Origin: Aptenodytes patagonicus
Lineage: Eukaryota; Chordata; Aves; Sphenisciformes; Spheniscidae
Direction of reading: 5' to 3'
Assembly (NCBI RefSeq): GCF_965638725.1
Contig: NC_134952.1
Coordinates: forward strand, 18,913,028 to 18,977,027
Length of the DNA stretch: 64,000 nt
The position numbers and the translations under genes were made by a program. Below the pieces are notes generated by a model, which had not been told where the DNA came from, did not search any database, and worked only from the letters and a program-made list of their open reading frames with translations. Each line of letters opens with the position of its first letter. Position 1 is the stretch's first letter. Shown here piece after piece: positions 25,101-37,100 of the stretch.

Positions 25101-28100
25101 TCTTTCTTATAAGCCCTCTTAAAGTATTGAAAGGCCGCAGTAAGGTCTCCCCTGAGCCCTCTCTTTTCCAGGCTGAATGACCCCATCTCTCTCAGCCTTT
25201 CTTCATAGAAGAGGTGTTCCAGCCCTCTGATCATTGTTGCAGAAGAACTCCAAATTTTTTTTGTGTTCGCCTTTCTGCCTAGTAAATGTATTTCAACTGA
25301 TATCTAGAACATCATCTGTATTTACACAGTTCATTACTTTATGAGGACAGGAATAACTTTGAATGAAAAAGGGCTATTAATTTACAATACATATTATTAA
25401 TAGAGTGTTATTGATGGGTTATTATATTGTATTAGCTCTTAAGCATATATGCATGTCCTTACTTAAAATCTAGCTTTCAGGAGACTGTATTCCGGGAGGA
25501 GTTCTGTTCTGATGCTGTATTAACAATTAAAAGGGAAGACGACCAAAAACTGTTCTAACCAGACCGTCAACTGTTTAAAATTAATATTAATGTTTATTTT
25601 GCAGTGTGGAAACTATTAATGATGGCAATTTCCACATTGTGGAGCTGCTAGCTATGGATCAGATTCTGTCTTTATCTATCGATGGAGGAAGCCCCAAGAT
25701 AATTACCAATTTGTCAAAGCAATCCACTCTGAATTTTGATTCTCCACTGTATGTAGGAGGTAAGAGGATCTTACTGCTTCTTACTAACAGTATCATAGCT
25801 AATTTACTCTAGTAACATACATTAATAAACACATGGTAAGAGACTCATACATTGAGATAACACCTTAAGATGAAACTTCAGCAGTTAATCTCAATAGTTT
25901 CAGTTTTAACAAATAATACGTCCTCAAACTGCACCTGTTGCTTTTTTATCAGTACGGATATTTGATGCCTACTGTAAAATTCTGTAATTTTCTACTCTTA
26001 TGGAGTTTTTTATTATACTGAAGAAGTGTGTTTAACATTGTTTAGCTACCTGAAGATGCAGTAATGCCTATTCAGAAAGTGTAGAATGGTAGCATTCTGT
26101 TTCGATCATGTTTTACATTTCTATTTCACTCATTACACATATCTGCAGGAAATAATAGCAAGGTATAAAGCCGTGAAGTATAATTTCTGTCTGGAGATCT
26201 TATTGCTTAGGGCTGATAGGAGTTAAGACATTAGGTAAGAAGGGAACCTGCTTCACAGTATGTGGCAGGGTTTGGGGTTTTTTGTTTTGTTTTGAGAAGA
26301 AAGAATTGTTTCTTTCAGTAAAATTGGTAGTAGGTGATTGTGGAGATAAACTATTTGAAACATTTTTGATCATTTGCTGCAATTTACTCTGTAGAACTAT
26401 GGATTCAAGCCCATTGTTTTAACCAGCAGTTTCTGTTGAATTTCTGATGGGCCTGCATAACCTTCTGACCTAAAAGAGTCAGAAACTTCAGCCACCACTT
26501 TGTGCCTTCTTACTGTCCTTGGTAGCAAGTCTAAGTTCTTAGGGATTAGAGATTCAGCATGGTTTTTAAATACTGCTGATCTTCTACCAGTCTTCATCTT
26601 CTACTTAGTTTAACTTTACGCTTTTATAGGAGACATGTAAGGAGTCTCCTTCTGATCTGTTCTTTCTGTAAAAAGAATACCTACGTTCTTTTTCATTTTG
26701 TCTAATTCTTAAGAACTGTTTTGTATCTGAGAATAAGTTTTTAGACTTGAGCATCTTGCCTCCTTGCAAAAAATTATGCTACCAGTAGCACATTCATGAA
26801 ATGCCTATTTTCTCTAGCAAAGGTGCTATTTATCCTTTTTCTAAATATAAAGAAAAGCTCAGGGTAGCTGCTTAGATTTACCTCTAATGGGAAAGAAAAA
26901 CAGGAAGCTGCTTTGATTCAGAGCAAGAATAGTCTATTTCTCCTATAAAACCAGTGTAACAAGTGCCTCAGTTACAAGTGATGAGGGGTAAATTGACTTT
27001 TGCCTCTGAAAATCCCCATTCTTCCCTTGAAACACTTCAGCTTTTTTGTCAAATCTTTTCAGATTTTGTCATTGCCTCCTTCCATCTAAGATGAGAAGAA
27101 GTACAAGATAGAATTCAACATTAGTCATCGCTCCCCATACCAGCAGAGAAAAGAATTAAAATTATCAAATGTATGAGCTGCCTTTAAAATTGCTTCATAT
27201 CATGAATCTTCAAAGGAGGATTGCCTTGTGGAAGCACATCTGCATTTTTCTATGTGTATCATTTCTGCAGTGTTGTTTACATAGTGTCCTATGCCACATT
27301 TTTTGGAAGGAGAGATGATCCTAGATTCTAATAAGACATTGTGTGCTTGCTTACTTATATTGTCAACATCAGTTTGTTATTTAATGACTGCTAAGGCCAA
27401 TTTTGCCACTCCTTGAAAACTGAGCTTAGTGCAGGATGATCCCCCTGTCTGTTACGGGCACCTCTTAATGAAATGAGGCTAGACTGCCAACTATAAACAT
27501 TTATTCTGTGCAGTGCTAACACTTACTTGTTGATTTGTGACATGTGGTTCTCCTCCTTGCTTCTTCACCTTGCAGATCTGTGTCTCCATTAGAAGAATCA
27601 TATTAATCTACATCATCATTTTGAAGTATCAGAAGAAATAAATTTTGAAATAACCTTTTCCTTTAGTGGTTTGAGTCCTAAGAGCAGGAGTCTTTTTCAT
27701 CCTAGTGCATATTCTTTAGAGAAGCCCTGTGTTCCTTCTATTTCTATTCTTCAGAATAGAAGAAATTCTATTTTCATAGAATAGAATGAATTCTATTCAT
27801 TCTATAGGCTGAGGCTATAGAATGCTCAGGCTCCAAGCAGACAATTATTTCTGCTGTCATAGAAAATGTTGGTCCAAAACATAATGAAAACCATTATTAG
27901 AAGCACATTATTACAAAATAAAGCAAAAAACCAGTAGGTTGATATTCAGCGCTTAAACTTTTCTGTTCTTTTTCTACGTTTATATATTTATGATCTTTAA
28001 AATTCTTGAGACAATTAACTTTCACTCTTGTATCTTTATATCACCCATCTTTTTGAGAGTCATTCAATTTTTCCTTATCCAACTGTATCTAGAATTTTTA

Positions 28101-31100
28101 GAGAATTCAATCACACATTTCCATCAGTTAAGAACTCAAATTCTCACTAGGATTTTATGCAGTATTTTTATCTTTGCCAAAGTCTTAGTTTGACACCTAT
28201 ATCATCATGTAGCTTACACTTACTCTTATCACCTTCCTGTTAAAATGGCATTTCTGGTAAGCATCACCTCAGCTGGCAGGATGAAATTCAGACTTGACAG
28301 CAAGCCCTTGTATGGTTCTCTCTCTCTCTCTCATTCTCTCTCTCCACACCCCTCCTTTTTCTTTTTGACAAAGTTATTCTTGGGTCACAATATTTGGGTT
28401 GTTTCGAAGGGTAATTTAACTTTATTTTTACAGAAAATGGGCTAATCAATTTATACTCTTTTTTTTTTTTAATCTTTTTCCAACTGTATGGCTCTCTTGT
28501 GTGGTCAGAATACACACACTAGATATTTTTCAGTCTTTCTATAACAGATTTCAGTAAATCATATTGAAAGCCCATGGCTTTTTGTAAGAAGTCTTAAGGG
28601 ACAATCTGTTTCTTCTCAAAATCTCTTCAAAGGGGTCACAGACTTCCCTGATACTTCACATTCTTCCCTTAGAAATTAGAGCATATTTTACTAGTTGAGA
28701 GTGGCACCTTGTTTCACGGAAGTCCCTATTTCTGAGACAGGTAGGGCATCAGCTGCTTTTCATTTGTGCCTGCTCTGTTCTGGCAGCTTCTGAATGAGAT
28801 ACTCATTTTGACAGTGTTATTGTATGACTGTTATTTAATAGGGGTCTTACCATTTGCCCTCTTGAGCAGTAATTTTGTAATTTACCTGTAGTCAGGTTCA
28901 GTGACCAAAAGCTTAAAGGGGGATGGGAACTATTTTCTTACCTTTCAGAAAATAGAACTGAAATATTTGTCTGCATCATTTCTGTGGTAGTTCTTTCCTA
29001 ACTGATAAAGAACCTTTATCTAAAAATTATCGAGGAAATATTTCTAAAGAATATGAGCAGCTTTTGCACACACTTCGGCCTTCTACCACTTGGTAACTTG
29101 CTAGAAGTAGCAAAAAGTGTATAGGCTAAAAGTTTGTGGATATGCTTGCATTGTGTTTCCAAATGTCTTCCATATTAGAGATCATAGAAAAAAATGCTCT
29201 GAATCACATGTGATATACCTCATATTATCTGTTGTCATACATGCTTATATGGTTCCCAGAAATCATATCTAAATTTCCTGACACTCACAAGTATAACATC
29301 TATTTTAGCATTGCATTGGTGTACTTAGTTTTATGCAGCTTTTATTTTTACAATGGATAAATTCAGTGCATCTATTCTGCTATTAGATACCTCAGGCCAT
29401 ATGCCTGAACATTTGTTGAGTGTTGCTTTCAAGGGAGACATCAGGGTGAAGAGGCCTTGATGACTCTGCCTTGTCCCTGCGTTTTGAGAATATGGCAAAT
29501 AGTTTTGAGGAAATGGAAACTAATGATTGCAGTCTGAGTCTTTTAATATAATAGTCCCAAGCCTATTTTACTTAACTGGTAAGATCAAAGAAGATTAGGC
29601 TCTTCAGCAGTATGGATGCAATATTGTTCATTTCTACAATCACTGAAGCTTAGCACATGAAATTACAATAACCTCTAAATGAAAGGCAGGTCTACTTCAT
29701 TAGGTTGCATAGCACTTCTGCATTACTCTTAACTGTTCAAAGTAACTGTATAAAACCATTAGAATTACCAGTTTACATGGTTAAGGAGCAACTATGCAGA
29801 ACATTACCTTTTTCTGTGGTTTATCTTACTAAGTACCAGAATGAAAATTGTTAATTTTGCCTATGAATAAACCTGTGCAGCTTAATAAGCATATTTATTT
29901 TCAGGTAAACAGAGCCTTTTCTAGTGCTCAGTACACTTTGATTTCCTTTACTTATTAGTCTCAGGAGGTATTTAGGCAGTTGTGTATTAATTATTTGAAT
30001 GTAATACCTTAAGGACTAACTAATATAGGCCAATATGTTGGCAACAAGTTAAAAAAAAAAGGCAAAAAAAAAGCAGGGGGTAGGAGTAGCAGAAACTTCA
30101 TTTTTACAAGGAAACAATGTTTAACAGTAATGTCCCATCTGAATTAGTCTTAAATGATTAACTGACCACAACAGGATAACTGCATTGCATATACCTCCTG
30201 CTCCAATTACACCTGTGACAATTATAGACTACAACAGAGGAATTATTCTGAAAATGGTCAACATCAGGGGCATTTGCTCTATCTAGAAATATCTACACAT
30301 AAGTATTTTGATGTTGAATTATTATTATTATTGACTACCTTTGTTTAAAACTGTAATGGCAAACTACGAGTGGCTTTTTTATTAATCTCTTTTTGAGACA
30401 TGCTGAAAAAAAATATTTTTGAAAGTAACGGAGCCTCCTCCTGTTAAGCGTTTCTTTCCAAGAATTTTCACTAGCAAAATTTCACATTTGAAATGTGTAT
30501 GCCAGCTCCAAATTGATGAGCTGGTCCTACTACATTCTTCTGGATTTGAGTATCTTAGCAGCTTACAAAAAAGTCATGTATCAACTTCTAAATTTCAACA
30601 ACTTTTGTTTTTCCAAGATTCAGAAACTGTGTACTGTCCTGGACTTAATTGCACTAGGTCAAAAACAGGCATGTATCTGAACCTTTTCACAGCTGTGAGC
30701 TTCCTGTATGAAGTCCTATATATATCTCTTTAGCTGGACCTAGAGACTCAGGGGTCTGGAGCTGGTTTACATGCATGCTTGACAACCAGGACAATTTCCA
30801 AATACTAGATCATTGCTCATGGTTATAGGCTGAATATCTAAGAATAATTAATTAGGAAGAAATATTTCTTTTAAAACGTTTAAAAATGGGGAAAATGGTA
30901 TAGAAAATTGTACCAAAGATTACACTGATTATTTGCTATTATTAATTTCCTAGGCATGCCTGTGAAAAATAACATAGCAGCTTTACGCCAATCTCCAGGA
31001 CAGAATGGCACCAGCTTCCATGGTTGCATCCGTAATCTGTATATCAACAGCGAACTCCAGGACTTCAGAAATGTGCCACTGCAAGTGGGAATTCTGCCAG

Positions 31101-34100
31101 GTTGCGAGCCTTGTCATAAGAAAGTTTGTGTGCATGGAACATGCCATGCTACCAGCCAGTCAGGCTTTTCCTGTGAGTGTGAAGGAGGATGGACTGGACC
31201 CCTCTGTGATCAACAGACTAATGATCCATGTCTTGGAAATAAGTATGTCCTTCCTCAAGACAGAACAGTAGTATAATATGCATATAAGTCTCCTGTTATA
31301 TATATTTTTTTCATAAAAGTTCACAATTTTTTCAGCAAGAAAGAAAATATCCTGGGCATGTGAAAGTGAAAACAGCATCCAGGTTACAGTCTGTTCTTTC
31401 CATAAACTTAATGAGGAAGAGTCCCCAGTTTAGGGGAGCAGATACACACATCTTACTGTAGTTCTGCCTAAAGCCTGGGATATGCTCCTATATAGTTCTG
31501 TGTGGGCTACTTCTGGAACGAGTTACATCAATGCAAGTGTTGGTATGACATTTGGTACAAAAATAATTTAGAAGAACTTGCAAATAAAAAAAAAAAAATC
31601 TATTTTCTTATTTATAATTGTATAGAATGAGGAAATACAATTATTATTATTATTATTATTACTCTCTAATGTGTTTTAAAAACTTGATACAATAGATATA
31701 GCTAATGTTTTTATATTTTTATATTTTCACAGTACCCCAGGTTTTAACAGGAAAACAGATTTCTACCTTTATGGTAAACTTCTGTTCAAGTCCACGTGTG
31801 CTAATTCTTTTTGCTGATTTGACTAGAACATTTTAGGTTGGGCATTTTATGTATGTTTATAGAGAGGATCATGTATATATATGTGTAGAGAGAGAGCAAA
31901 AGATATGTATATGTGTATATGAGAGTATAGATATCTATGCATATTCATCTTTTAAATTTACTATAGAGACAGATTCAGTTTTTTGGCTCATGGTCTCCCA
32001 GCACAAGAAGATCAGAAACTTCAGAAGTTCAAAGTTCTTCAGGATTTATTGGTCATGGGCAACAAGATGTCATTCTTGTCATTTGTACCACTGTCCTTAC
32101 AACAGTTTGGCAAACATATCTTTTTTTTTTTTTTTTTTTTTTTTTGTAAAGTAAGCGTGCTTGAGTCTTTTGGCTGCTGATTTTTTCAGAGCTGTGGCCT
32201 ATATAACTTTTGACTTTTGAGGATCAGTGGCCTGTGTTTGCTAAGAGATTCTAAGAAGACGATTTTCAACTCCCATATAAAATGATGTTTAAGTGATGAG
32301 AGTCTGACCCTTTAAAGCTTTATACACCAGTTAGCATGCTTTACAATGCAGTTAGTGTTGTTTACATTGCTTATGGACTCTTTCAGTACTATTAAGTTTT
32401 GAACTCTTCCCAAAGCCACAGCAGTGAATTTGTGAGGCATATCATTATAGCACTTCATTGTTTATGGGTCTTTTTTTTACCCTGTCCTCTTTCACAGTAA
32501 CTTAAGAGATAAAGAAAGGAAGTCACAGCGGGTTAAAAAATACAAATGTGATGTCTATCACATTCATTTTATATTTTAGGAGTCAAAAATAACGTGGAAC
32601 TGTAACCATCAAGTTCTATAATAAGAAAACCCAAAGAATTTATTTGAAGTGTCCTTGAAAAATTAGATTCTGTGTAGGTTCTTATAACTATACACATCAG
32701 CACCCAAACTGCATGCTTTTTGCAGTAAATTACAAAATGTGGCAAGTGTCAGATACAGGCAGTATCAAGGATAGAATTAAGTGACGACAACATTAGTATT
32801 TTGTTAGCTCTTGAAAGTATTGGGTTTGTTTCAGCTGTATACAGTGCTGTGAGCTTTTAGGAGAGAAAACCAAACCAAATTTTTTTATTTGGAGTGAAGG
32901 AGGGTTTTGTTCTTTAGTTCCTGGGGAATTTGATTCTGTATTTCTTGATTCACGTCTAAATCCTGTCTATTGAATGGATGCATTTTGTCTGTCTAATACA
33001 GTATAACATTCCACTTTATCTGAGAAACAGACTTGTCACTATGATCTCTGTTTCGAAAATGTAGGGGATCTTTTAGAGATCCCTGCACACCATGAAAAGG
33101 CTTAAGGCTTAGATTTCTTTTGCCTAAATCTAGGTGCTTGACTTAGGAACATAGTGACCAAAGTTTGCTCTATAGTCAGTAAAGGAACAAACACATTTCT
33201 AAAGAGTAAATTAGACCTCAAGTGGTCTAATCACCCTTTGGATAAGCTCGTTTCTCTCCGTGACTGTGTGGGGAGCTTATGGCAATTATACATCTAACTT
33301 GGGTGCCTGACATAGGTACCTAAAATTAGATAAGATGAAACTGTGCCCGAGAGTTTGCACTTAGCTTGATGTTCCTTTCAGTACAGTCTGACGATGAAAT
33401 TCAGGGCTTCAAAGAACAGGTGGAAGCAAAAGTATGAGAGTTGGCATTAGCTAAGATTTAATCATCTTCTAAGTCAAGCCGAACTTTACCAAAGATCCTG
33501 ACACAGATTGCTTTGATATCTAAAACAGCCTGTATAGAATACAACATGATGTCAGTGTCACCTGAGTAACTTCATACGTCAGATGTCCTAAAAGTGGTTG
33601 TTTTGTAAATGGTGAACAGATCAAATGCTAAACATAATGAAAACTAAACAAAAGCTATCTGCCTTGTGATACTGCCTAAGCCTTCAATTTTGAGTTGCTT
33701 AATCTAACAGTCTTGGAATATCAGACTTCAACCACAGGAACAATTTGGAATTTTTTAGGGAACATAGTTGCTTCAAAAGTACAGACTCTTGCATAATAGG
33801 GAAGTTGGAGGTGCTTAAGCTATTAGTTAAGTTTTATATTTGCAGTTTTTAATCCCAAACTGGATATGTGAATGGAGGCTATGTGTTGTGCCTTCCATTT
33901 AAATATCCTGTGATGAGAATGACTTCCCACACTCTTTTTCCTCCAAGTTACACCATGTCTAAAGCACTTGCACAGAATTAAGGGTACAGATGCAGAATTG
34001 TAATGTAGATTTCACTGACGAGTGGAACTTGTTGATATTTATAAACAGAAACAGTTATAAATAGTTAATGCAAGTTTGTCGAAGTTAAAAGGTGTTGTGT

Positions 34101-37100
34101 ATTCTTTTCAATTTTACCAGATTTCTTTCTGTACTGAAGGAGTACAAAGCAAAAAGTTTCCAGAAATACAAACTATGTTATCTAAAAAATTTCAAAATGA
34201 GATGTTGTTCTTAACATTTCATTTACTATGAGATGCAATTTATATGAATTTTTGCCATCTTCAAATTGAAGCAAAGGATTTTGTTTCAGATCAAATGGAA
34301 TTTTTTTAATCGACAGCTTTTCATTTATTTATTTATATATATTTTTCTATATTTTTATATATTATATATATTTTATTATCTTTATTTATTAACTGCCGCA
34401 ACCTACTAAGGAGGTTGTGGGCTCAGGGATCTTACAATATAGAGAGGAAAAACATTAGAGGGGAGAAACATTAGGGAGGGTGACTGTGACTGTGACCTTG
34501 AATGTCAGGATTGCATTCCTCCCTACAGAGGAATCTTCACTGTGGTCTCCCGAGGAAACAGTATGCAAATAGAAAACTTGTGTACCAGGACAACAGTTAA
34601 AGAAAATAATATTATTTCTAGGAAGAAAGTTATTGACCCTGTTCCACCAAATGAACAAAGGGAAGTGATTTTATTCCAAGTCATTGGTGATGTTTTCAGA
34701 ATATGAATTCCCCTAATCTTCAGCTTACGCTTAGGAACAGGTAATCAAACATCCTCCTTTTGGGAAACGCCACCTTTCTCTCAAGAGAACGTATGTGTTC
34801 CCATACTGTACATCAGAAGTTAGCGGATGCAGCAGATGAGTTAATCACAGCCTTTTTTGTCTAACAACAAGATCTGAGCCTGCCACAAATGTTTACCAAA
34901 GCTCAACCGGGAGAGTAGCTAGTTTAATCACTTGGGTGAGACTTGATAATATGCAACCTCATCTAGTGTGAGCTTCTGCGTGAGTACTAGATGAGTGCTG
35001 TTGGCTTTCAGTGAACACCTGCCTCATACATTATATGACCACGCTACTGGCAGTTGGCAATGCAGACTAATGTATTTGACAGGGGAGCATGTGTTCCGCT
35101 TTGAAACTGCCATTGCTGGGTCAGAAGAGTTTCAGTTAGGAAGTGCCTGACCTGTCTTTGTGCTGGGAGCCCCATACTTCATGAGTGACAATACGTTTTT
35201 TTAAATGATACAGGAACCAGAATTTCAGGTGAGTATCCTTTTTCTCTACTTAATTCTAGTGGATTATATTTGGGCTTGATCTTTCTGTGTTCTTTTCAAA
35301 AGCATGCTGAAAGTTTAGGTAGCCAGGAAATGTTGGTGTTAATAACTGTGGCCTGTAAAAGTCTTCCATAACACATCTACAGTGGCTGTTTTCTGGTGAG
35401 ACAGTTCTGCACTGCAGCTTGTTTTGTGTAAACCTGCATACCAATTATAAACCACTTCACTGCATCTCACTGAAAAAGTCCATTAGAAACAAAAGCAATT
35501 TCTTCTGAGTACAGTCCAAAGTATTTGTAGTTAATGTTGCTTAGCCTGAACTTTGATGAATAATTTATTTTTATTCTCTTGGGCTTGTTTCCCCTGTAGA
35601 TGTGTGCATGGTACCTGCTTGCCGATCAATGCGTTTTCATACAGTTGTAAATGCCTGCAGGGACATGGGGGAGTCCTCTGTGATGAAGAGGAAATGCTGT
35701 TTAACCCCTGCCAATCCGTCAGGTGTAAACATGGCAAATGCAGGCTTTCAGGACTTGGGAAACCATATTGCGAATGCAGCAGCGGATACACGGGGGACAG
35801 CTGTGATAAAGGTAAAAAAAAAATGAAAAATCATGTTGTTGTTTTGGTCTTAGAAAAGAGGTTTTTTTATTAAAACATGACCAGCCAAAAACATTACCAA
35901 CTTTTTTTTTCCCACAATACACACATTTGTTGCTTTTTTTTTTACCATAAGAATTTATCTCGGTGAGAGAAAAAAATCAAACTTTTCCCATGAATTTGTT
36001 TACATTTTGAGGATTTTTTCATCAAATGTTTTGCTGTGAAAACATTTCTCTTTTTTGCCTTTATTCAGAAACACATTTTTACTATATTTAACTATTACCT
36101 TTTACCTGCTGTATCTTTCTGTATTTATTGTTTCTCTGCCTTCTGCAACTGAGAAGCCAAATCCAATGATTCTGCTCCTAGTTTTATCACAAACTCTACT
36201 TTTGACCTCTCAGCTTCAACTGATTTATCACAGCGAATTATGCAGGTGAGATGGATGAAAACAGGATGACTTTTCCCCCTACCTTTTTCTTTTTCCTTTG
36301 TCTATCAAAGCTCTCCCTCTCCCTCTCTTTCCCTTACCCCAGATGGCATTTATTTTGTATTGTACATAGATGTGAATAGAATAGAAGAATATGGTTGTAG
36401 AACTTTTAACAGATGTCTCATTTTTAGCTGGTTTTATACCTCAGTAATTTATGAAGTTAGTGGAATGTAACTTGTATTAAATAACAGTTTGAATAATATT
36501 AAACTCCAGGTCTAATAAATTAAATTGCATGCTCTCTGAAACATTTCCCTATGGTAAATAGAACCAGCTGCAAGCAATGTAGGAACAGAAGATGTGTATT
36601 TTTATAAAAGAGGAAAAGATTTAAGCTTCCAATTTTCTTGTCATTGTAATAGCTTTGTATTTATGGTTTACATATACATAATATAAACTTTACTGAAAAT
36701 AGGAGGTAAAGGAAATAAAACTCAGCATTAATCAAATTGCGTTTGGTAGAACCACTAGTTTCCAATATACAGTCTGAGTCAAACTTTAAAATATCAATCC
36801 CAACTGCAATTAGAATCACAGCATCTTCCTTAGCAATGTCAACCATTCTTTGACCTGTGTCTCAGAAGTGTGTCTCTTATTTTAAATGATGTTTTCTACA
36901 GAAATCTCTTGTCGAGGGGAACGAATCCGAGATTACTACCAAAAGCAGCAAGGGTATGCTGCGTGCCAGACGACCAAGAAGGTATCGAGACTAGAATGTA
37001 AAGGAGGATGTTCAACCGGGCAGTGCTGTGGACCACTGAGGAGCAAGAGACGGAAATACTCTTTTGAATGCACTGACGGGTCATCATTTGTGGACGAGGT

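Larger units (their letters stand above)
18369..25604 (+). other. SLIT2: SLIT2 intron, 7.2 kb
   Basis: Holds a pyrimidine-rich block (20,520-21,070), an antisense solo LTR (21,540-22,105), a purine-rich block (22,115-22,560), two diverged copies of a 53-bp motif (22,975 and 24,102), a CA microsatellite and an antisense CR1 fragment (24,765-25,243). The stretch 23,700-24,180 has the look of conserved non-coding DNA (E-box CAGCTG, TAATTAAAA), but this cannot be tested here. Confidence 0.85.
25760..30953 (+). other. SLIT2: SLIT2 intron, 5.2 kb
   Basis: AT-rich. It contains a short perfect hairpin (27,798-27,824) and a TC microsatellite (28,317-28,346). No transposon was recognised. Confidence 0.85.
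31243..35599 (+). other. SLIT2: SLIT2 intron, 4.4 kb
   Basis: Contains an ATT repeat (31,640-31,661), TA/GA-rich repetitive sequence (31,850-31,945), a T25 run (32,121-32,145) and an AT-rich low-complexity block (34,324-34,391). No gene or transposon was recognised. Confidence 0.85.

Noticed and set aside
30419..30733. 104-codon frame just upstream of a SLIT2 exon
   Set aside because: Not in phase with the exon at 30,954, separated by stops, and unlike any Slit sequence.
32121..32145. T25 run as the tail of a retroposed pseudogene on the minus strand
   Set aside because: No processed coding sequence, target-site duplication or known SINE body adjoins it; treated as a simple homopolymer.
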